Assembly: GCF_030758295.1 (NCBI RefSeq)
Contig: NZ_CP132335.1
Span: 310,001 to 374,000 of the forward strand
DNA from: Pararhizobium sp. IMCC21322
GTDB lineage: Bacteria; Pseudomonadota; Alphaproteobacteria; Rhizobiales; GCA-2746425
Length of the DNA: 64,000 nt
Direction: 5' to 3'
Part shown: positions 9,040 to 16,959 of the stretch, in pieces
Position numbering within the stretch: position 1 is the first letter of the stretch
How the letters are laid out: the number at the start of each line of letters is the position of its first letter
The notes under the pieces: model-generated
The model's input: only the letters and a program-made list of their open reading frames with translations
What the model was told of the DNA's origin: nothing
Database searches by the model: none
Program-made: the position numbers and the translations under genes

Positions 9040-9064
9040 TTGTTAGCGCCAGACAATCTAACAA
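9040..9064. promoter_or_regulatory. Candidate LacI-family operator
   Basis: TTGTTAG (9040-9046) and CTAACAA (9058-9064) are exact inverted repeats in the divergent LacI/monooxygenase gap. Within them, TGTTAGCGC (9041-9049) matches the first nine bases of TGTTAGCGCTAACA, an operator form known for several alphaproteobacterial LacI regulators. The second half there (CAGACA) is degenerate. Which of the overlapping arms is used is not clear from sequence. Confidence 0.5.
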
Positions 9065-9100
9065 TGGAAATGGAAAAAAACAACGTATAGCCTTCGGTGC

Positions 9101-10339
9101 ATGGCAAATGGACACTCATATCGTATTGCAATCATTGGCGGCTCAATTGCGGGCTGCACAGCCGCGATTCTTATGCGAAAGGCCGGTCATCAGGTCGAAA
9201 TCTTCGAGCGCTCGAAGCGCGGGTTGATTGGACGTGGCGGTGGAGTCACAACGACGAGTGACATGCTGCGCCAGCTTGCAGAGTTGGACATTATTGACGA
9301 AGATTTCCCGTCGTCACCCTATTCTGAACTGCATATGTCCAAAGTCTCTGATGAAGATGGCGACCTTGGGCGTTGTCCGCTTATCCGTGCCCTGGACATG
9401 AATTGCGTTCACTGGAGCGGGCTTTGGGAAAACATGCGCAAGCGTATTCCCGACGATATTTACAAGCGCGGTTATGAATTGGTATCTGCCGAAAATCGTG
9501 ATGACGACGTCGTGCTTCAGTTTCAAAATGGCGAGATCGTCACGGCCGATCTGGTTCTGTTCGCAGATGGATACAATTCACTTGGCCGCAAGTTGATGTT
9601 CCCTGAAATTGGGCTGGAGTATCGGGGATATTCGGTCTGGCGCGGTGTCGTACCTGAAAGCGAGATCGAAAACGGTGACCAATTATCCATTCACCCCCGG
9701 TTCTCGTTTCGCGATCAGCAAGGAAGCTTCATCTGCTACATGATCCCTGACCGGGACGGCAGCAATGAAATCGGCGAACGACAGTTCAACTGGGCCTGCT
9801 ACCTTCCCGTAGCTGACGCTGAACTGGCCTGGTTCATGACCGACAAGGACGGCAAGCAGCGCACTGGAACGATTTCCGCAGGCTCGATGCGTCAAGACCA
9901 GGACGACGAATTGAAGGCCCTCGCAAAAGCGCAACTGCCTGCTTACTACTCAAAAATTATTGGACAATCTCAAAACAACCAATTGCAGCAGATTTACACA
10001 AGTCAGTTGCCCGCCTATCGCAAAGGCAGGATGTGCCTGATTGGCGATGCAGGTATCATGGTGCAGCCACTCACAGGCGCAGGTGTCTTCAAATTATTCT
10101 CCAACGCGCGCGATCTGGCACATGCCATCACCGAAAACTCCGACCTTGAAACCGCGCTTGAGGGCTGGTCAGTCGAGCAGACACGAATTGCAAATTCGAT
10201 TCTGTCGATGGGACTGGATATGGAACAAGCGTTTATCTGGAACACGATTGATCTGGCCAAGGCCGACCCGCAGGAGTGTGAACGCTGGTTTGACCGCTCG
10301 ATCAATATCGCCAAGGAGTATTCCTATTTTGCGACCTAA
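9101..10339 (+). CDS. FAD-dependent aromatic-type monooxygenase
   Basis: A 412-residue class A flavoprotein hydroxylase, of the group that adds one oxygen atom to an aromatic or related ring using NAD(P)H and O2. The FAD Rossmann motif at the N-terminus is GGSIAG (13-18), with Ser in place of the second glycine, as in 2,6-dihydroxypyridine 3-monooxygenase-like enzymes. The DG motif region reads LFADGYNSLGRKLMF and the GD motif reads MCLIGDAGIMVQPLTGAG. It is the first gene of an operon with an ABC importer 24 bp downstream. Pairing a hydroxylase with a sugar-type importer is unusual. The substrate cannot be assigned. Confidence 0.88.
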   Translation: MANGHSYRIAIIGGSIAGCTAAILMRKAGHQVEIFERSKRGLIGRGGGVTTTSDMLRQLAELDIIDEDFPSSPYSELHMSKVSDEDGDLGRCPLIRALDMNCVHWSGLWENMRKRIPDDIYKRGYELVSAENRDDDVVLQFQNGEIVTADLVLFADGYNSLGRKLMFPEIGLEYRGYSVWRGVVPESEIENGDQLSIHPRFSFRDQQGSFICYMIPDRDGSNEIGERQFNWACYLPVADAELAWFMTDKDGKQRTGTISAGSMRQDQDDELKALAKAQLPAYYSKIIGQSQNNQLQQIYTSQLPAYRKGRMCLIGDAGIMVQPLTGAGVFKLFSNARDLAHAITENSDLETALEGWSVEQTRIANSILSMGLDMEQAFIWNTIDLAKADPQECERWFDRSINIAKEYSYFAT

Positions 10340-10363
10340 TGCATTTTCATCGGATCAGAACCA

Positions 10364-11452
10364 ATGAGCGGTGTCTCTTTAAGAAATGTCACAAAGAGAT
10401 ACGGCAATGTAACAGTGATCCCCGATCTCAGCCTCGATATTGCTGAAGGCGAGTTCGTGGTGTTTGTCGGCCCGTCCGGCTGCGGGAAATCCACAACACT
10501 GCGGATGATTGCCGGCCTGGAAAAGGTCACCTCCGGGCGCATCGATATTGCCGGGCGTGACGTGACATGGGCACGTCCCAAAGAACGGGACATTGCAATG
10601 GTGTTCCAGTCATATGCGCTCTACCCGCATATGAATGTGGCCAGGAACATGTCGTTTGCGCTGCGTCTTGCCGGCCGCCCGAAAGACGAAATTGCCGAAC
10701 GCGTGCGCATTGCAGCTGATATGCTGGAGTTAACACCATACCTTGAGCGCAAACCCAAAGATCTGTCCGGCGGACAACGCCAACGGGTTGCGATGGGCCG
10801 GTCTATCGTCCGCGATGCCTATGTATTTTTGTTCGATGAACCACTCTCCAATCTTGATGCAAAACTGCGTTCTTCAATGCGAACAGAATTGGCTTTGCTG
10901 CATAAAAAGCTTGACCGCACAATGGTTTACGTAACGCACGACCAAATTGAAGCCATGACGATGGCCGACCGGATCGTCATTATGAAAGACGGCCTGATTC
11001 AGCAGGTTGGCTCGCCCAAGGATGTCTACAACACCCCGGTCAACACATTTGTCGCAACTTTCATGGGGTCACCATCAATGAATCTTTTGCCGGCGGATCT
11101 GAGTGATGAAGGTGGCGATGTCTTTGCCACAGGTGCCGGTTTCAAACTGCCTTTGCCGGATCGTCTGCAAGAGGCAGCGCGCAACTCTGCCAGAAAGGGC
11201 ATTACCCTTGGTATGCGCCCGGAGCACTTCTCAGCGGAGGCACGGGCACCCCATTTTTCCGCCGTCGACCTGCATGTGAAAGTGGCCGAGTACATCGGAT
11301 CCAGCCAGTACCTTGCGGCCGATCTGGGTGGTCAGGCCGTGACCGCTGCCGTCGAGGTCGGGCCAGAATCCGATCTCATGACCGACGGCACGTTTTTCTT
11401 CGACACATCACGACTGTATCTTTTCGACAGAAAAACCGGGGATGCATTTTAA
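10364..11452 (+). CDS. Sugar-type ABC transporter ATP-binding protein (MalK/UgpC family)
   Basis: The 362-residue ATPase energises the importer encoded by the next three transport genes. It has Walker A GPSGCGKST, the Q loop VFQSYALYPHM, signature LSGGQRQRV, Walker B VFLFDEP, and the switch H in VTHDQIEAMT. The C-terminal third is the TOBE/OB domain typical of MalK and UgpC, which can bind regulatory partners. It lies 24 bp after the monooxygenase and 66 bp before the binding protein. Finding the ATPase ahead of the binding protein is less common but known. Confidence 0.95.
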   Translation: MSGVSLRNVTKRYGNVTVIPDLSLDIAEGEFVVFVGPSGCGKSTTLRMIAGLEKVTSGRIDIAGRDVTWARPKERDIAMVFQSYALYPHMNVARNMSFALRLAGRPKDEIAERVRIAADMLELTPYLERKPKDLSGGQRQRVAMGRSIVRDAYVFLFDEPLSNLDAKLRSSMRTELALLHKKLDRTMVYVTHDQIEAMTMADRIVIMKDGLIQQVGSPKDVYNTPVNTFVATFMGSPSMNLLPADLSDEGGDVFATGAGFKLPLPDRLQEAARNSARKGITLGMRPEHFSAEARAPHFSAVDLHVKVAEYIGSSQYLAADLGGQAVTAAVEVGPESDLMTDGTFFFDTSRLYLFDRKTGDAF

Positions 11453-11518
11453 AGCAACCCGGCACAAAGCGCGGATTAACCGCAAAATTTCATTGAAAAC
11501 CTGGGAGGGGAAAAAACA

Positions 11519-12829
11519 ATGATTGGACTAATACGAAACGGCGTTTTGGCCGTCAGTGCACTGGCACTCAGTGCAGGAATTGCTGCTGCAAACCCTTACG
11601 AGAAATACGCGGGCACGACGATAGTTGTATCATGGCCTGCGCTTAGCCACTTCAACAAAGCAGAAACACTGGTCGAAGAATTTACGGAAGAGACCGGAAT
11701 CGATGCTCTGCAATATCTGAAATTGAGAGATCGCCAGCTTTTGGAAATGTCCAAGGATGAAGGCGAATATGATGTCGTCTCCTGGGTCGTCATGTGGAAA
11801 GGCGAGTACGTTTCCAAGGGGCTTTTGACACCATTGTCGCAGTTCTACACATCGGGAAGCCTCGTTAATCCTGACTATGACATCAACGACATTGCCGAGG
11901 CATATTTGCAAAACGGCGGCATCGTTGGTGGTACGAAGGGATACATGCCCGGCATTTCCGGTGCCATGTACGGCGTACCTTTTGGAGCTGAAACATCGAT
12001 CCTCGCCTATCGCAAGGATATCTTTGACGAGCAGGGAATTGAGGTTCCCGAAACATATGACGAGTTGCGCGCCGCTATGGCGAAGTTGAAAGCGGCTGGC
12101 ATTCCGGCATTAACGTCCAGGGGCAAAACCGGCCACCAGGTAACAGCGGCATGGCTGCTTCACCTTGCACCATTGGGCGGCAAGATCTTTGATGACCAGT
12201 GGAATCCGGTGATCAATTCGCCTGAGGCGGTTGAAGCGGCGCAGGTTCTGCGTGAAGTGGCACAAACCGGCCCGGCGGGCATCCCGACTTTCGGCTTTGG
12301 CGAGGCAGCAGCAAGCTTGCTGCAAGGCGAAAGTGCCATGCACCTCGATACACTGAAAATTGCGGCCATGTCTCGCGATCCGAAACTGTCAAAAATCGAC
12401 GGCAAGGTCGGCTTTGCTCTGCATCCCACAGGCACGCGGTGCGGTTCTGAAACAGGCGGTTTTGCCGCCGGTATTCCAGCAAACAGTCAGAACAAGGAGG
12501 CAGCCTTTCTCTTCCTGCAATACATCACCTCAAAAGCCGGTGATCAGCGCATGGTGGAGCTTGGCGGCGATCCAATTCGTATCTCGACCCTGAAAAACAA
12601 CGCCGACAAATTCGACGATTACAGCATTGTGGCAGAGCAACTGCCTTGTGCCGATCCCGATTGGCGGCCGTTGATTCCCGAGTGGAACGAACTGAACATC
12701 GACGTCCTGGGCCAGGCCCTGACCGAAGTGATCACCACAGACAAACCGATCCAGCCGATCATGGATGCGGCAAATGAAAAAGCTCGCGCCATTATGGAGC
12801 GTCAAGGCTACTACGTCTGGCAGAAGTAA
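11519..12829 (+). CDS. ABC transporter extracellular solute-binding protein, family 1
   Basis: A 436-residue periplasmic binding protein for a sugar-like compound. It starts with a clear signal peptide (positively charged start, LAVSALALSAGIAAA, cleavage before NPY) and a strong GGGAGGGG ribosome site. The mature sequence has the family 1 fold features, with YGVPFGAETSILAYRKDIFD in the hinge region and aromatic residues likely to stack on a ring. Its four companions form one importer. The ligand may instead be a sugar conjugate that the monooxygenase can attack after release (inference). Confidence 0.93.
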   Translation: MIGLIRNGVLAVSALALSAGIAAANPYEKYAGTTIVVSWPALSHFNKAETLVEEFTEETGIDALQYLKLRDRQLLEMSKDEGEYDVVSWVVMWKGEYVSKGLLTPLSQFYTSGSLVNPDYDINDIAEAYLQNGGIVGGTKGYMPGISGAMYGVPFGAETSILAYRKDIFDEQGIEVPETYDELRAAMAKLKAAGIPALTSRGKTGHQVTAAWLLHLAPLGGKIFDDQWNPVINSPEAVEAAQVLREVAQTGPAGIPTFGFGEAAASLLQGESAMHLDTLKIAAMSRDPKLSKIDGKVGFALHPTGTRCGSETGGFAAGIPANSQNKEAAFLFLQYITSKAGDQRMVELGGDPIRISTLKNNADKFDDYSIVAEQLPCADPDWRPLIPEWNELNIDVLGQALTEVITTDKPIQPIMDAANEKARAIMERQGYYVWQK

Positions 12830-12836
12830 TGCCGTT

Positions 12837-12864
12837 CAGGTGGGGTCATTCATGGCCCCACCTG
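12837..12864 (+). promoter_or_regulatory. Intercistronic hairpin after the binding-protein gene
   Basis: CAGGTGGGG (12837-12845) and CCCCACCTG (12856-12864) form a perfect 9-bp stem 7 bp after the binding-protein stop, and the permease gene follows. No U tract is present. Such hairpins commonly protect binding-protein mRNA and raise its level above that of the permeases. Confidence 0.6.
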
Positions 12865-12896
12865 CCATCCTCAACCTGAAGGCTCGTTAAAAAGCT

Positions 12897-13826
12897 ATGG
12901 CGCAAACCGACACCATCATGGCTCCTGCCACAAAGCCCCGGTTCGAGCCCGGCTTCATGACCCCCTATGCCTTCATCATGCCAGCTATTCTCGTCATGGC
13001 CGGTGGGCTTCTCTACCCTGTTTTCATGGCCTTTTACCTGTCTTTTTATGACTGGCAAATCGGCCTCGATCTGGAAGACGCTCCCTTTGTGGGTATGACA
13101 AATTTCAGCCGCTTGTTGACAGACCCACAGGTCTGGGAGGTTCTCTGGGTCACAATCCGCTTCGGGTTTTGGACCATCACAATCGAGATGACACTTGGTG
13201 TCGCACTTGCCCTGCTTTTGGAAAAACCCATACGGGGCGCAAGTGTTTTCCGCACCATCTTCATCCTGCCCCTTATGGTATCGCCAGTGGTCGTCGGCCT
13301 TATCTGGCGTTACCTATTTGACGCCCGGGTGGGGTGGATCAATTACTACCTTGGCACGTGGTTTGGGATTGAGCCGCAAGTCTGGCTCGGCGATGCGCAA
13401 CTTGCCTTCTTCGCCATCGTCTTTACCGACATCTGGCAATGGACGCCGTTCATCTTCATCATCGTGATCGCGGGCCTTCAGGCGCTGCCATCGGAAGTTG
13501 TTGAGGCATCAACCATTGATGGCGCCAACTGGTATCAGCAGATTTTCCTCGTAAAATTACCAATGATCCAGTCGATCCTCGTCATCGCTCTCCTCATGCG
13601 CTTGATCGACGTTTTTCGTGGCATGGAGGTCATGCTCATCATGACTGGAGGCGGGCCGGGACGAAGCACCGAACTTCTGAGTTTGCACATCTACAACCGC
13701 GCTTTTGAAACCCAGCAGCTCGGCTATGCCTCAGCGATCTCGGTTCTGCTGATCGCTATTGTCTTCGGCATTTCCTCCATGATCCTGACCATGGCCAACC
13801 CAATGAAAAGCAAATCGGACGTGTGA
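12897..13826 (+). CDS. ABC transporter permease (MalF/UgpA family)
   Basis: A 309-residue inner-membrane permease with about six hydrophobic helices. The EAA loop that docks on the ATPase reads EASTIDGANWYQQIFLVKLP. The segment MAFYLSFYDWQIG near the N-terminus is typical of sugar permeases. It overlaps the next permease by four bases (ATGA, 13823-13826), giving a heterodimeric channel. Confidence 0.95.
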   Translation: MAQTDTIMAPATKPRFEPGFMTPYAFIMPAILVMAGGLLYPVFMAFYLSFYDWQIGLDLEDAPFVGMTNFSRLLTDPQVWEVLWVTIRFGFWTITIEMTLGVALALLLEKPIRGASVFRTIFILPLMVSPVVVGLIWRYLFDARVGWINYYLGTWFGIEPQVWLGDAQLAFFAIVFTDIWQWTPFIFIIVIAGLQALPSEVVEASTIDGANWYQQIFLVKLPMIQSILVIALLMRLIDVFRGMEVMLIMTGGGPGRSTELLSLHIYNRAFETQQLGYASAISVLLIAIVFGISSMILTMANPMKSKSDV

Positions 13827-14653
13827 TGAACCAAAGCTTTGGACGCCAGTTTTCACACTACATCGCGCTGTTCTTTCTGGCGTTTTTCGCGCTGGCTCCA
13901 ATTTGGGTGATGGTTGCAACATCGTTCAAAAACGATCTCGACGTGCAAAGCGCTCAACCCCTGTGGTTCTTCTTCGTGCCGACCTTCGACAATTACGAAT
14001 ATATTATGACACGCGGCAAGTTCGACCGCTATCTGGTCAACTCCATCATCGTGGCCTGTTCTTCGACTGTGATGACCTTGTTGTTGGGCGGATTTTGCGC
14101 CTATGCCCTTGCGCGCCAGGACTTCAAAGGCCGCAATTTGATGGCAAACTCGACGCTGATGGTGCGTATGGTTCCGCCCGCCGTGCTTGCAGTACCGGCC
14201 TTTGCATTTGTATTGATCTCCGGCATCAAGAACGACCTGCTTGTGCTGACCTTCCTCTACACGGCATTGAACCTGCCCTTTGCAATCTGGCTTCTGTTTG
14301 GCTTCTACAAACAAATTCCTGTCGAACTGGAAGAAGCGGCCATTGTTGATGGCGCATCCCCCCTGCAGGTCTTTTTTCAAGTGCTTCTGCCGCTCATGAA
14401 ATCAGGCTATGCGGTTGCAGGCATCTTCACCTTCCGCATCGCCTGGAACGAGTTCATTCTGGCGCTGTTGTTAACGGGGCGCACCACCCGCACACTTCCT
14501 GTGGGCGCGGCAGGCTTTATCACCGATACCGGCGTTGAGTGGGGGCGCATCATGGCGATGGGCACACTTATCGTGATCCCACCACTGCTATTCACCTTCT
14601 TTGCTGCGCGCCAGATTATCTCCGGCATGACAGCTGGGGCGGTCAAGGGTTAG
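13823..14653 (+). CDS. ABC transporter permease (MalG/UgpE family)
   Basis: The 276-residue second permease of the importer. The EAA loop reads EAAIVDGASPLQVFFQVLLP. The C-terminal AARQIISGMTAGAVKG is the classic ending of MalG-type proteins. It overlaps the first permease at its start and lies 8 bp before the b561-type gene. Confidence 0.95.
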   Translation: MMNQSFGRQFSHYIALFFLAFFALAPIWVMVATSFKNDLDVQSAQPLWFFFVPTFDNYEYIMTRGKFDRYLVNSIIVACSSTVMTLLLGGFCAYALARQDFKGRNLMANSTLMVRMVPPAVLAVPAFAFVLISGIKNDLLVLTFLYTALNLPFAIWLLFGFYKQIPVELEEAAIVDGASPLQVFFQVLLPLMKSGYAVAGIFTFRIAWNEFILALLLTGRTTRTLPVGAAGFITDTGVEWGRIMAMGTLIVIPPLLFTFFAARQIISGMTAGAVKG

Positions 14654-14661
14654 GCGAACCC

Positions 14662-15363
14662 ATGGGCGATTTGTTCGGGATTTCTGTGGAATGGCTTATG
14701 GGTTCCATCGACGCCGCAAGGCCCCACTACATCACCCCGGCGCAGGCATGGCACGGTCGATTCATGCTGTTGGCCTGGGGCATCTGCATACCTTTTGGCA
14801 TTCTCATTGCCCGCTATCTGAAGGTGACTCCTGGTCAAAACTGGCCCGACGAGTTGGACAACAAATTCTGGTGGCGCTCTCACCTCCTCTTGCAGATCGG
14901 CGGAACAAGCATAATGCTTTTCGCATTGGCTATCATTTTGGCCTTCGGAAATTCAGATACCAGCGCACAACCTAATTGGCACGGCTGGCTCGGTTGGAGC
15001 ATCATTACCCTGGCTTGCATGCAGATTGCGTCTGGCTATTTGAGAGGATCGAAAGGCGGCCCGACCGACCCGTCCGCAGAAGACCATCTGCACGGCGACC
15101 ACTACGACATGACCCCACGACGGGTTTTGTTCGAAAAATTTCACAAGACGGTTGGCTATGTCTTACTTCTGGGCGGTGCGTCTGGCGTTCTGCATGGCAT
15201 GTGGACCGCCAACGCGCCTCGATGGATGTTTGTCTGCATCATCGCTTTTTGGGGCCTGTTGGGCCTTTCGGTTTTTGTCATGCCCAAACGGTTTGTGGTT
15301 AGAAACTCTTATCACGCCATCTGGGGCCCCGATGCGAACCTGCCGGGCAATCAGAAGAGTTAA
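14662..15363 (+). CDS. Cytochrome b561-like haem membrane protein
   Basis: A 233-residue membrane protein with about five hydrophobic segments and a histidine pattern like eukaryote-type cytochrome b561. His31 (AWHGRFMLLAWG), His74 (WRSHLLLQIGG), His107 (WHGWLGW) and His161 (FHKTVGYVLLLGG) sit at or near helix ends, and a further His is at 178. Such proteins bind two haems and move electrons across membranes, for example from ascorbate-like donors. The start at 14662 lies 8 bp after the last permease gene, so it is very likely in the same operon. Its role with a monooxygenase and sugar-type importer is not described as far as I know. A haem protein feeding or draining electrons for substrate oxidation is an inference. 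Confidence 0.75.
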   Translation: MGDLFGISVEWLMGSIDAARPHYITPAQAWHGRFMLLAWGICIPFGILIARYLKVTPGQNWPDELDNKFWWRSHLLLQIGGTSIMLFALAIILAFGNSDTSAQPNWHGWLGWSIITLACMQIASGYLRGSKGGPTDPSAEDHLHGDHYDMTPRRVLFEKFHKTVGYVLLLGGASGVLHGMWTANAPRWMFVCIIAFWGLLGLSVFVMPKRFVVRNSYHAIWGPDANLPGNQKS

Positions 15364-15836
15364 GGCCGCGATCTGGACAGTGCGCCTTATAGACTGCAGT
15401 GTCCTTGCCACCCCAGCGCATTCCGGCAAGCCCATAAACGCTGACGGGCACCTCATTGCCCCAATTTACGATCCAACCAGAATTTCGAAAAAACACCATT
15501 CGAAATATTGTGCTGCTTCAAATAATGTGATTACATAAAACTACTTTGGATTGTAAAGCTTATTGAAATAATGGCATTGCAATCAACGATATTCTTTTGG
15601 CAAGTTCGCAGAATACACGGTAAAGATGCAGATCAGAAGATCGCAACATTTACACGTTTCAGTTGTTTACAACCAGCGGACCTATTGGAGGGCCCCTGCC
15701 GAGCGATGATCCTGATCATGCCAATATGCTCACGCGCCTCAATTATGCTCACACGTCGCATGGGAAAATTCAAGGAAAAGCCCCGATAGCCGGACACACG
15801 CACAACTTCAACTGACCCACGTGAAGGAGACCGAAA
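15364..15836. other. Intergenic region ahead of the hydrolase cassette
   Basis: This 473-bp gap holds no convincing gene; one 72-codon frame (15571-15789) has no recognisable features. The part from about 15480 to 15660 is markedly AT-rich compared with its surroundings and is the likely promoter region for the four-gene cassette downstream. ATGCTCAC occurs twice, around 15725 and 15743. No clear terminator for the preceding operon was seen. Confidence 0.5.
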
Positions 15837-16865
15837 ATGTCCAAAGCTGCAAAAATGTGTTTCGATAAAATTTTACCCTGGGATCTTCTGAAGCCGCATC
15901 GGATGCGTGTCGATGGAGCCGGAAAGACAGCCGCGATATCGCCGGTGGGCAAACAATGGGTCAATGGAAGCAATCTGCGCATCCGCTTCATGGACGGCAC
16001 CAAGGCCCAACATGATCTGGTCAAGAAACATGCACCGGAGTGGACCGAACACGCCAATCTGTCATTTGAGTTTACCGATGACCCGAATGCTGATGTGCGC
16101 ATCTCGTTCAATTCAAGCGATGGCGCGTGGTCCTATGTTGGTCTCGATAACAAGAATATTCCAATTCATGCTGCCACGATGAATCTTGGCTGGGTCGACC
16201 GCGCTGTGATTCTGCATGAATTCGGCCATATGATCGGCCTTGGCCACGAGCATCAGAACCCGGACGGTGGCATTATCTGGAACGAACAGGAAGTCATTCG
16301 GGCATTGGCAGGCCCGCCAAACTTTTGGAGCGAAGCACAGACGCGCCACAATGTGCTCCGCAAATACTCCGCTAATCAGATACACGGCACAAATTTCGAT
16401 CCAAACTCGGTGATGCTGTATCAGTTCCCGGGATCGTGGACTCATAATCTGCCCGGCGGAACACAGGGCAATGATGATTTATCAGATGTCGACAAAGGCT
16501 TCGTGGCCGGAGCAAAAATGTATCCAGGACAGGAGGGCGGCGGCGGAACGGAGGCAACCGAGCTTCCCATTTTCAAACCAGTCGACGGTGCCATTGGCCA
16601 GGCAGGCGAAGAGGATCTGTATGTCTTCGACGTTGATGACGCGGGAAAATACGTGGTCGAAACAACCGGCGGTCAGGACCTGTATCTGTCTCTGTTCGGC
16701 CCCGGCAGCATGACCGATCTCATTGCACAGGATGATGATGGCGGTTACGGACGCAACTCAAGGGTCGCAGAGATCCTGAGTCCCGGAAAATATTTCGCCA
16801 CGGTGCGCCATTTCGATGAGGCAGCGACCGGATCATATCAAATACAGGTGATAGCCCAAAACTGA
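15837..16865 (+). CDS. Metzincin-type zinc metalloprotease with C-terminal PPC-like domain
   Basis: A 342-residue predicted protease. The zinc site HEFGHMIGLGHE places His127, Glu128, His131 and His137 in the extended HExxHxxGxxH motif, with a Met-turn SVMLY around Met193, as in astacins and matrixins. Glu138 directly after the third His is the astacin-like form. Residues about 245-342 resemble a pre-peptidase C-terminal beta domain (GEEDLYVFDV, then ending SYQIQVIA). There is no signal peptide, which is odd for a metzincin, most of which are secreted. A good ribosome site (AAGGAG) precedes the ATG. It heads a cassette with three other hydrolases; the substrate is unknown. Confidence 0.85.
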   Translation: MSKAAKMCFDKILPWDLLKPHRMRVDGAGKTAAISPVGKQWVNGSNLRIRFMDGTKAQHDLVKKHAPEWTEHANLSFEFTDDPNADVRISFNSSDGAWSYVGLDNKNIPIHAATMNLGWVDRAVILHEFGHMIGLGHEHQNPDGGIIWNEQEVIRALAGPPNFWSEAQTRHNVLRKYSANQIHGTNFDPNSVMLYQFPGSWTHNLPGGTQGNDDLSDVDKGFVAGAKMYPGQEGGGGTEATELPIFKPVDGAIGQAGEEDLYVFDVDDAGKYVVETTGGQDLYLSLFGPGSMTDLIAQDDDGGYGRNSRVAEILSPGKYFATVRHFDEAATGSYQIQVIAQN

Positions 16866-16959
16866 AAAAGCAGAACAACGCCCAACCGAAAAGAGACACC
16901 GAGGGACATTCGGCATAACGCAGCCAAGCAGGGGGAATGGCCATGCCAGGGAATACGCT

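Noticed and set aside
15571-15789. 72-codon frame in the gap before the hydrolase cassette
   Set aside because: No ribosome site, motif or composition supporting a gene.
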